Part shown: one piece after another, positions 56,528 to 62,816 of the stretch
Position numbering within the stretch: position 1 is the stretch's first letter
Layout: each line of letters begins with the position of its first letter
NCBI GenBank assembly: GCA_903862885.1
Contig: CAIOZU010000046.1
Span: forward strand, 1 to 62,816
Direction: 5' to 3'
Length of the DNA stretch: 62,816 nt
DNA from: an uncultured Pseudomonadota bacterium
GTDB lineage: Bacteria; Pseudomonadota; Gammaproteobacteria; Steroidobacterales; Steroidobacteraceae
Notes under the pieces: generated by a model
Told to the model about the DNA's origin: nothing
Seen by the model: only the letters and a program-made list of their open reading frames with translations
The model's database searches: none
Position numbers and translations under genes: made by a program

Positions 56528-58020
56528 GCGCTATTCACGCTCGCTTGAATGTGCGCGATCACATCACTGGCGAGTAACCCGCGCTCGGCACCGCGCGCCG
56601 CACGATCGCCCGCGGTCGCGTGCACCCACACACCCACTGCGGCCGCCTGCGCCAAGCTCGCACATGGGTCACGCTGCTGCGCCGCGATGCCCGCAATGAT
56701 TCCGGTCAACACATCGCCCATGCCGGCCACGGCCATGCCGGGGTTACCCCGATCACACACGGCGGCAATATCTCCGGCGCTGGCAATTAAAGTACCTGCA
56801 CCTTTTAAGACCGCCACTCCGCCATAGCGTGCGTGCAACTGATGCACCGCACCTAGGCGATCGGCTTGCACTGCGTCGGTCGTCATCGACAGCAATCGAG
56901 CGGCCTCGGTCGGATGCGGCGTCAAACACCACTGCGCGCGCACCATCGGCTGCAGAGCCAATAAATTAAGCGCATCGGCATCCACCACCAAGGGCGTGTT
57001 ACCCGCGTAACACGCCGCCCACAGTGCCCGTGCCCACACGCTTTGGCCAAGTCCAGGCCCAATCGCCACCACATCGGCCGCCGCTAAAGCCGGCGCCAGA
57101 TCAGCGATGTGTTCTACGCCGATCACCATCAGCTCGGGTTGCGCACAGGCCATAGCCACCGCGTGCTCAGGCAGTGTCGCAATCTGTACCCGCCCCGCCC
57201 CGGCCCGCAATGCCGACAGACCGGCAAGCAGCGCCGCACCCGGCATGCCTGCGCCGCCGCCGATGATCAGTACACGGCCGTGTCGGCCCTTGTGGGCACT
57301 GCGCGCACGCGCCGGTAACAGCGCCTCCCGATCAGCCACTGCAACTCGACGTAACACCGCGGGACACGTGGCAAACAAAGCCTCAGGTAGCTTCAGCCCA
57401 TCCGCCCACAGCGCACCGACATGATCCACTGCGGCACCCAAAAACAGACCCGTTTTTAATGCTAAGAAACTCACGGTGGCGGTGGCACGCACCGCCACAC
57501 CGCGCACCTGACCGGTCTCCGCATCCAAGCCCGAGGGAATATCCAGCGCGTACACCGGCAAGCGCTCCGCATTCGAGCGCGCATTCACCTCGGTAATGAT
57601 GGCGTGGAAGAGCCCTTCAATCGGGCGTCTCAAACCTATCCCAAACAAGGCATCCACCACCAACTCGGTCTGATCCAAGAGTTCAGGCGACCACGGCGTC
57701 AGTACGCCGCCCGCCGCCTGCCACCGTGCCCACATCTCGCTCGCCTCACCGCTGACCGGCACACCGCCCGGCGCACACACCACCACCCTAAGACCCGCAG
57801 CCATTGCCAAACGCGAAAGCTCCACCCCATCCCCACCGTTGTGGCCAGGGCCGCACAGCACCAACAGCTGCTGTGCCACAGGCCATTGACTGCGAAGGCA
57901 CCCAAACGCCCCTAACGCGGCCCGCGCCATGAGTTCGCCGCTCGCCAGCCCCACCGCCGCCGCCTTCTCAAGGCGGCGCACCGAGGCCACGGCGTACACG
58001 GAGCTAGGGAGTCTATCCAT
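56521..58020 (-). CDS. nnr: Bifunctional NAD(P)H-hydrate epimerase / ADP-dependent dehydratase
   Basis: The 499-residue repair enzyme restores damaged NAD(P)H hydrates. The N-terminal YjeF-type epimerase domain (about 1-210) has VLCGPGHNGGDGVELSRLA and DALFGIGLRRPIEGLF. The C-terminal ribokinase-like dehydratase has GRVLIIGGGAGMPGAALLAG and GNPGMAVAGMGDVLTGIIAG. Both halves look intact. The gene is divergent from queG, with 41 bases between, the usual arrangement in Gammaproteobacteria, and overlaps tsaE downstream. Confidence 0.95.
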   Translation of the reverse strand: MDRLPSSVYAVASVRRLEKAAAVGLASGELMARAALGAFGCLRSQWPVAQQLLVLCGPGHNGGDGVELSRLAMAAGLRVVVCAPGGVPVSGEASEMWARWQAAGGVLTPWSPELLDQTELVVDALFGIGLRRPIEGLFHAIITEVNARSNAERLPVYALDIPSGLDAETGQVRGVAVRATATVSFLALKTGLFLGAAVDHVGALWADGLKLPEALFATCPAVLRRVAVADREALLPARARSAHKGRHGRVLIIGGGAGMPGAALLAGLSALRAGAGRVQIATLPEHAVAMACAQPELMVIGVEHIADLAPALAAADVVAIGPGLGQSVWARALWAACYAGNTPLVVDADALNLLALQPMVRAQWCLTPHPTEAARLLSMTTDAVQADRLGAVHQLHARYGGVAVLKGAGTLIASAGDIAAVCDRGNPGMAVAGMGDVLTGIIAGIAAQQRDPCASLAQAAAVGVWVHATAGDRAARGAERGLLASDVIAHIQASVNSAC

Positions 58021-58061
58021 CGGGTGATTATCGCTGAGAAAGGCCCCTTATACTGGCTTGC

Positions 58062-59180
58062 ATGACAGAAGCCGCCGCCTTAGCCACCGAAATCAAACGC
58101 CGAGCGCTGGCGCTTGGCTTTGACGATGTGGGCATCACGGGCATTGACCTCGCGAACGATGAAAAACACCTATTGGCCTGGCTGGCCCGCGGATTTCATG
58201 GGGAGCTGCACTATATGGAGCGCTTCCAAGCGGCCCGCGCTCGTCCCGCCGAGATTACCCCGGGCACCATTCGGGTGATCTCCGTGCGTCTGAATTATTG
58301 GCCGGAGTCCGCAGCGCCGGCATGGCCTACGCTTGCCGATGGCACCCTAGGCTACATCTCACGTTATGCCCTCGGTCGCGACTACCACCGTTTGATGCGT
58401 CATCGCTTACAGACACTCGCTGACCAAATCAAAGCGTGCGTCGGCACCTTAGGTGCGCGCGTGTTTGTGGACAGTGGACCGGTGCTTGAAAAGCCACTGG
58501 CACGCAATGCGGGTCTGGGTTGGATTGGTAAACACACCAATCTGATCCATGCCAAGACCGGTAGTTATTTTTTCTTAGGGGAAATCTATATCGATTACCC
58601 GTTGATGATTGATCAGCCGGCGACTGCGCATTGCGGTAGCTGCGAGGCATGCCTCCCTGCCTGTCCGACGGGTGCGATCGTTGCCCCGTACCAGCTGGAT
58701 GCGAAACGTTGCATCTCATATCTCACGATTGAATTAAAAGGCAGCATCCCAGAATTACTGCGACCGCTGATGGGCAATCGCATTTATGGCTGTGACGATT
58801 GTCAATTGGTGTGCCCATGGAATTCATTTGCAAAAGGCACGCAAGAACCTGGATTCAATCCTCGACTGGATCTCGATGCCCCGCGTCTTACTGCGCTGTT
58901 TCAATGGAGCGAACAAGAGTTTGAAGAGCGCTTAGCGGGCAGCCCCATTCGCCGGATTGGTCATGAACGATGGCTGAGAAATATTGCTGTGGCACTTGGC
59001 AACGCACCCCCCTCCACCGAGGCCCGACAGGCACTGATGGCACGGCGATCGGATCCGTCAGCCCTCGTCCGCGAGCATGTCGAGTGGGCCCTGACTCAGC
59101 AGGATGCCGTCACCGAGTCGCGTGAATCCATCGCACACCAAAGGTGCGCGCTTATTGAGGTAGAGCCCTCAAGTCACTGA
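58062..59180 (+). CDS. queG: Epoxyqueuosine reductase
   Basis: The 372-residue cobalamin-dependent iron-sulfur enzyme performs the last step of queuosine synthesis on tRNA. It has the N-terminal cobalamin domain (ALALGFDDVGITGID, FVDSGPVLEKPLARNAGLGW) and two 4Fe-4S motifs, HCGSCEACLPACPTGAI and CDDCQLVCPWNSF. A HEAT-like C-terminus follows. It needs vitamin B12, which links it to the riboswitch-controlled btuFCD operon in this window. Confidence 0.96.
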   Translation: MTEAAALATEIKRRALALGFDDVGITGIDLANDEKHLLAWLARGFHGELHYMERFQAARARPAEITPGTIRVISVRLNYWPESAAPAWPTLADGTLGYISRYALGRDYHRLMRHRLQTLADQIKACVGTLGARVFVDSGPVLEKPLARNAGLGWIGKHTNLIHAKTGSYFFLGEIYIDYPLMIDQPATAHCGSCEACLPACPTGAIVAPYQLDAKRCISYLTIELKGSIPELLRPLMGNRIYGCDDCQLVCPWNSFAKGTQEPGFNPRLDLDAPRLTALFQWSEQEFEERLAGSPIRRIGHERWLRNIAVALGNAPPSTEARQALMARRSDPSALVREHVEWALTQQDAVTESRESIAHQRCALIEVEPSSH

Positions 59181-59222
59181 TATAAATCACATACTAAGAG
59201 ATGACTCGACTGAGTCGCCGCT

Positions 59223-59246
59223 CCCCCCACTCACCGAGATGGGGGG
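59223..59246. terminator. Hairpin between convergent queG and the kinase gene
   Basis: CCCCCCA and TGGGGGG form a 7-base GC stem with a ten-base loop in the 105-base gap between two converging genes. No T-run follows on either strand, so it may slow polymerase or be chance. Confidence 0.35.
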
Positions 59247-59285
59247 TGGGCACACCGCAAGGCCTGAGCGCACGATCAGCGGCGC

Positions 59286-59960
59286 TTAACCCCGAAAGGG
59301 ATTGAAGTAATGACGACCATGGCGGGGACGGCTGATTTCCGCGACCAGCTGACTGAAATGCGCCTCATTGCCGATGAAATCGACATCCGTGGCATTCACA
59401 ATCAACAAGGGCGATGCGTCATAAACATGAAAGAGACGCGCATAGGCGTCGACCACGCGCTCGAGATACTCGCGCTCCATCCCTTGCTCATAGCGAACGC
59501 CCCGTCGCGCGATGCGCTCTTGCAACACCTCCACCGGCGCTTGCAGGTAGACCACCAGATCAGGCTGTGGTGCATCAATGGCCAGTCGCTCGTACACTTG
59601 TTCATAGAGCGCGTACTCCTCATCGTCCAAGGTCACGCGCGCGAATAGCCGATCTTTTTCTAACAAGAAATCCGCAATTCTCAAGGCTGAAAACAAGTCG
59701 TTTTGTCGAAGCGCCTGCATCTGACGCGCGCGCTGAAATAAAAAATGTAGCTGCGCGGGGAAAGCGCCGGTACGCGGGCTCCGATAGAAGCGCTCTAGAA
59801 ACGGATTCTCTTCTGCTTGCTCAAGCACTAACTCGGCATCAGACAACGCTGCCAAGCGACGCGCTAAACTGGTCTTACCGACCCCTATCGGACCTTCAAT
59901 CACGATATAGCGATGGGCGAAGGCAGGCGCCGTTGCGACCGTTGCTTGCGCGGTATTCAC
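59286..59960 (-). CDS. Deoxynucleoside kinase
   Basis: The 224-residue kinase phosphorylates deoxynucleosides, probably deoxyadenosine or deoxyguanosine. It has the P-loop VIEGPIGVGKTSLARRLA, the ERF segment FLERFY, a DRS-like region LEKDRLFARVTLDD and ERIARRGVRYEQGMEREYLE in the lid. It starts with GTG at 59960. It ends the folK-kinase pair, 10 bases after folK, as in many gammaproteobacteria. Confidence 0.9.
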   Translation of the reverse strand: MNTAQATVATAPAFAHRYIVIEGPIGVGKTSLARRLAALSDAELVLEQAEENPFLERFYRSPRTGAFPAQLHFLFQRARQMQALRQNDLFSALRIADFLLEKDRLFARVTLDDEEYALYEQVYERLAIDAPQPDLVVYLQAPVEVLQERIARRGVRYEQGMEREYLERVVDAYARLFHVYDASPLLIVNATDVDFIGNEAHFSQLVAEISRPRHGRHYFNPFRG

Positions 59961-59970
59961 GTGTTGCTCT

Positions 59971-60462
59971 TCACTGCTCTGACAACCCTTCAGACCCTAG
60001 ACGCGACTTCAGTGTCCGTACCCGACCGTGACCTAGGATCCAAAGATCAGGGGCCACATCGTTTAAAGGATACAGGACGAAGGCACGCTCGTGCAGGCGT
60101 GGATGGGGCACTTGCAAGGTCTCGGTCGCAATCACCTGCGCGCCGAATACCAACAGATCCAAATCAATCCGACGCGGCCCAAAACGCTCCTTGGGCGGCA
60201 CCTTACCGAGCTGCCCTTCGACCCTCTGCAGCGCCTCATGCAGCGCGGTGGCAGAGAGTTGGGTAAGCAACACCACCACCCCATTCAGAAATCGTGGCTG
60301 ATCCTTAGGACCGACCGGATCCGAGCCATAGCGAGGAGACTCCACCACCCACCGGCAGCCAGGGACGGCTCGAAGAGCCTGAGACGCCAGACTCAGCTGC
60401 GTCGGCGGGTCATCTAAATTGCTGCCAAGACCGATGTAGGCAGGCGTCCACACGGGAATCAC
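59971..60462 (-). CDS. folK: 2-amino-4-hydroxy-6-hydroxymethyldihydropteridine pyrophosphokinase
   Basis: The 163-residue enzyme activates the pterin for folate synthesis. It has AYIGLGSNLDDP, FLNGVVVLLTQLSATALHEA, FGPRRIDLDLLVFG with the two metal aspartates, and VPHPRLHERAFVLYPL. It starts with GTG at 60462, overlapping the pcnB stop by four bases (GTGA), so the two are coupled. Confidence 0.96.
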   Translation of the reverse strand: MIPVWTPAYIGLGSNLDDPPTQLSLASQALRAVPGCRWVVESPRYGSDPVGPKDQPRFLNGVVVLLTQLSATALHEALQRVEGQLGKVPPKERFGPRRIDLDLLVFGAQVIATETLQVPHPRLHERAFVLYPLNDVAPDLWILGHGRVRTLKSRLGSEGLSEQ

Positions 60463-61826
60463 TCAGCCGTCGTCTCAGGACCCGGCGCTTGGCCTGGGGG
60501 TCGACGGCGCCGTGGCCGGCGTCGACGACGCGCCCGGGGCGCGCCCCCTTCTTCCTCCGGCAGTGCGGCAGCAGGCGCTAATTGCGCCACGCGCTCTAAA
60601 CGCTCCTCTGCACTCAAGGTCTGGATCTCAGTCCACCACACACCGACTTCGCTGGGCACGAGCCCCGCTTCAACGCGCAATAACAAAAAGTCATACGCCG
60701 CCCTAAAGCGCGGATGCGCCAACAACCCCAACGCGCGTCTGCCATCACGGCGCTCTAAGCGCATCTGCAGCATGAGCATCTCGCGCATAGGTAACGTAAA
60801 GCGCTTAGGAATCGCCACGCGCCTGACTTGGGACATGATGATCGTATCGATTGCATCGATGATCGCGTGACTCTCCGGCATGCCGGCAGCCATGTTATCC
60901 GCCATGCGGCGCATGATCGGCCCATACAGCAACACGGCAAACAGAAAGGTCGGTGTGACCGGCCGATCGGCGGCCACGCGCACATCGGTATTCACTAAAC
61001 CCAACTGCAACACACGCGCACTGCCGCCGTTCGGTTCGCGTTTGAGCTCATCCGCGACCGCAGGAAATAGCTGAGGCAACAAATCAAAATCGACCAGCCG
61101 ATCGAAGGAGGCGACCGCTTGACCTCCCAAAAAGAGCTTCAAACACTCATCAAATAAACGGGCAGCGGGTACATCAGCCAGCAACGTCGCGAGCTCACGC
61201 ATGGGTGCGCGCGTGGCCTCGTGCAGACTGAATCCAAGCTTTCCCGCGAAGCGCGCCGCTCGCAGCATGCGCACCGGATCTTCGCGATAACGCACGGCCG
61301 GGTCACCGATCAAGCGCAACACGCGACCGTGCACGTCCTTCACGCCATCCACGTAATCCCAAATCGAGAAATCGGCGATGTTGTAATAAAGCCCATTGGC
61401 GGTGAAATCCCGTCGCCAAATGTCTTGATCGATTGAACCGTACAGATTGTCTCGAAGGATACGACCACTGTCGTTTTGCACGCGCGCATCATCCAGCTCT
61501 CGATGATCTTCGTCATCCACTTCAGGTGGAGACTCGGCAGCACGGAAGGTCGCCACTTCAATGATCTCGTCGCCGTAATGCACATGCGCCAGACGAAAGC
61601 GTCGGCCAATCAGTCGGCAGTTGCGAAACAGGCGCCTAACCTCTTCAGGGGACGCGTCGGTCACCACGTCAAAATCTTTGGGCGTTACGCCGAGCAACAG
61701 GTCGCGCACACTGCCGCCCACCAAAAAGGCCTGGTAACCGGACTCTTTGAGCCGGTACAGCACTTTAAGGGCTTGTGGGGAAATCTGAGCTCTAGAGATC
61801 GAGTGCTCAGCGCGTGGAATGATCAC
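60459..61826 (-). CDS. pcnB: Poly(A) polymerase I (polynucleotide adenylyltransferase)
   Basis: The 455-residue enzyme adds poly(A) tails that speed RNA decay. The nucleotidyltransferase domain has AFLVGGSVRDLLLGVTPKDF and the catalytic DVVTDA, followed by RRLFRNCRLIGRRFRLAHV, and then RNA-binding helices with RYREDPVRMLRAARFAGKLG. The C-terminus is a basic tail with a long Arg-rich stretch (ARRRRRPRRRRPP). The frame is open through the tRNA-Glu gene to 62015, so the true start is inside. I choose GTG at 61826, which has GAGAGGG upstream and begins VIIPRAEHSIS as in E. coli. GTG at 61901 is possible. Confidence 0.93.
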   Translation of the reverse strand: MIIPRAEHSISRAQISPQALKVLYRLKESGYQAFLVGGSVRDLLLGVTPKDFDVVTDASPEEVRRLFRNCRLIGRRFRLAHVHYGDEIIEVATFRAAESPPEVDDEDHRELDDARVQNDSGRILRDNLYGSIDQDIWRRDFTANGLYYNIADFSIWDYVDGVKDVHGRVLRLIGDPAVRYREDPVRMLRAARFAGKLGFSLHEATRAPMRELATLLADVPAARLFDECLKLFLGGQAVASFDRLVDFDLLPQLFPAVADELKREPNGGSARVLQLGLVNTDVRVAADRPVTPTFLFAVLLYGPIMRRMADNMAAGMPESHAIIDAIDTIIMSQVRRVAIPKRFTLPMREMLMLQMRLERRDGRRALGLLAHPRFRAAYDFLLLRVEAGLVPSEVGVWWTEIQTLSAEERLERVAQLAPAAALPEEEGGAPRARRRRRPRRRRPPGQAPGPETTAE

Positions 61827-61976
61827 AGGGCCCTCTCGCGGGCTTATCGGCAGGTCATTACCATCTATCGCGGCACTTGGGGAAACTGTAATAAGAGGCA
61901 CTCTCGCTTGTCGTTCTAGCCAAGCTTCGTATAATAGCAGGCTACCGTTCGTGGGGGCCTCCCAGAGCGGATCTAC

Positions 61977-62052
61977 GCTCCCATCGTCTAGAGGCCCAGG
62001 ACACAGCCCTCTCAAGGCTGGTACGAGGGTTCGAATCCCTCTGGGAGCGCCA
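61977..62052 (+). tRNA. tRNA-Glu (anticodon CTC)
   Basis: A 76-base cloverleaf: acceptor arms GCTCCCA (61977-61983) and TGGGAGC (62042-62048), anticodon stem CAGCC/GGCTG with loop CTCTCAA giving anticodon CTC (62011-62013), T-arm GAGGG-TTCGAAT-CCCTC, discriminator G and encoded CCA at 62050-62052. It is divergent from pcnB and upstream of the presumed mobile region. Confidence 0.96.
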
Positions 62053-62097
62053 TTTAAATCAACAGCTTACGATTTTAAAAACCATCAAATTCAGCGT

Positions 62098-62116
62098 GTG
62101 GGAATTAGGTGGGAAT
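62098..62116 (+). repeat. Two direct GTGGGAAT repeats beside tRNA-Glu
   Basis: Two identical 8-base copies separated by TAG lie 46 bases after the tRNA. Paired G-rich repeats of this kind are often seen beside attachment sites of integrases that use tRNA 3' ends. The link is inference. Confidence 0.5.
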
Positions 62117-62344
62117 CAAACACCTCGCCCTGTGTCGACTTAACGCTTAAACGAGAGCCCCAGACGTGCTCGGTAACAACTTATCCAGCACTAAGCGGCA
62201 CCAGGCACCACTGCCCACGCATTGGGACACTACCCCGTCAGTGTGCGTGACCCTCAACACGCCCCCCCACCAAGAAAAAACGACAACTTGGCAATGCGCA
62301 TGAATGACGATCGGCTAGACCAGCGGATCACGAACTGACCCAGC

Positions 62345-62367
62345 ATCAAATGACAATGACATTTGAT
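62345..62367. repeat. Perfect inverted repeat ATCAAATG-N7-CATTTGAT
   Basis: Two 8-base arms with a 7-base spacer lie 108 bases before the start of the truncated exported-protein gene. It could be an operator for a dimeric regulator, or a remnant. No T-run follows, so a terminator is unlikely. Confidence 0.5.
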
Positions 62368-62474
62368 CTATGACAGCACCCATTGCACTCGAAAGTTCAC
62401 AATTCAGGTCGCAAGCGAGGTGTAGCCTACGGTCAGAGTAACTAATCCAATAAACCCGTTGCTGGGGAGCAAAC

Positions 62475-62654
62475 ATGTCTAAGAAGAACGGCCTTCACTC
62501 AGCCTCACTACAGTATGCAGTCGGTGCTGCACTTTGCGGCATCTCTGGCATTGCCACTGCGGCACCCGCCATCAAGGCCGTCTACACAACCTACTCAGCC
62601 AGCGGCCTTCCGGCATCTATCAACATCACCGGCACAGGGCGACGTCCCCCCTGA
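62475..62654 (+). pseudogene. Exported-protein gene truncated by an IS3 element
   Basis: GGGGAG precedes an ATG at 62475. The first 55 codons encode a signal peptide (LQYAVGAALCGISGIATAAPA) and then KAVYTTYSASGLPASINITG, the start of a secreted or surface protein seen next to collagen-like or TIG-type repeats. The reading frame then enters foreign sequence and stops at TGA 62652-62654 after 59 residues. The rest of the gene may lie beyond the insertion, outside the window. Confidence 0.6.
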
Positions 62655-62816
62655 AATGAGTCCTGAGGGCATCTAGAGTCTGACGGTTAATATATCTGCT
62701 TTTTTGGTCATTTGTCTCGCGTACTCGGCAGGGGTCATACCGCCAAGTGCTTTCTTCGGTCTTTCCTCGTTATATTCGCATCGCCACGCCTCAATCGTCC
62801 GCTGCGCTTGCGCCAG
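62655..62816 (-). mobile_element. IS3-family element, transposase 3' end (partial)
   Basis: The minus strand encodes the C-terminal 47 residues of an IS3-type OrfB transposase from the window edge to TAG at 62673-62675. It reads RTIEAWRCEYNEERPKKALG, then GMTPAEYARQ, the typical YN-RPH-LG-TP-E-A ending of the DDE transposase. The end of the element is near 62641-62655. The rest lies outside the window, so the exact IS and its inverted repeat cannot be named. Confidence 0.85.

Larger units (their letters stand above)
62053..62474. other. Intergenic region after tRNA-Glu, possible island edge
   Basis: About 420 bases with no intact gene. Just after the tRNA comes an AT-rich segment and two direct copies of GTGGGAAT (62098-62105 and 62109-62116). 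Further on is a perfect inverted repeat at 62345-62367. The layout of a tRNA 3' end followed by short repeats and then a disrupted gene and IS element is typical for the edge of an integrated element, but no integrase is visible in the window. Confidence 0.45.

Overview
The window is a piece of a proteobacterial chromosome, most likely from a gammaproteobacterium. The strongest pointer is the run on the minus strand nnr - tsaE - ami - mutL - miaA - hfq - hflX - hflK - hflC - yjeT(DUF2065) - purA, with queG divergent from nnr. This order is typical of Gammaproteobacteria. The genome is moderately GC-rich and carries TonB-dependent receptors, P450s and Rieske oxygenases, which would fit an environmental degrader lineage such as Steroidobacterales or Nevskiales. 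The lineage below class level is inference.

Layout. (1) About 0.4-2.7 kb: a secreted EXORDIUM-like protein with Ig-like repeats and a small Cys-rich lipoprotein. (2) About 3.3-12.4 kb: an accessory oxidation cluster. A plus-strand operon (cupin, P450, 2Fe-2S ferredoxin, luciferase-like flavin or F420 oxidoreductase, epoxide-hydrolase-like protein) converges on a minus-strand operon (P450, ferredoxin, TIM-barrel isomerase-like protein). An AraC regulator is divergent from the second P450, and a zinc alcohol dehydrogenase follows it. (3) About 12.4-18.8 kb: a DUF4397 lipoprotein, then a glyoxylate-shunt block made of a ScfR/RamB-type regulator divergent from aceK and aceA. Three TGTGAA direct repeats with an exact 14-bp period lie between regulator and aceK. 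(4) About 18.8-26.1 kb: a minus-strand operon of TonB receptor, an ammonia-lyase-family protein and two Rieske oxygenases, with a divergent LysR regulator. The lyase-family protein lacks the Ala-Ser-Gly triad that forms the MIO cofactor and has other active-site changes. This is the most unusual item in the window. (5) About 26.1-37 kb: a carboxylesterase, an HPP membrane protein, a DUF2946-like small protein with a TonB receptor, a cobalamin riboswitch driving btuF-btuC-btuD, and a GH81 beta-1,3-glucanase. (6) About 37-40.3 kb: an M13 metallopeptidase and an alkaline-phosphatase-superfamily enzyme. (7) About 40.4-62 kb: mostly core genes (uvrB, aspartate aminotransferase, tRNA-Asn, a porin, the purA-to-nnr block, queG, a deoxynucleoside kinase, folK, pcnB, tRNA-Glu). 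(8) The right end after tRNA-Glu looks like the edge of a mobile region: short repeats downstream of the tRNA, a truncated secreted-protein gene and the 3' end of an IS3-family element running out of the window.

How parts may work together. The two P450s each have an adjacent ferredoxin, but no ferredoxin reductase is visible, and neither Rieske oxygenase has a reductase next to it, so electrons must come from elsewhere in the genome. The epoxide-hydrolase-like and luciferase-like proteins next to a P450 recall limonene or terpenoid oxidation, but the substrate cannot be read from sequence. Cobalamin uptake here would serve enzymes such as QueG, which is encoded in the same window.
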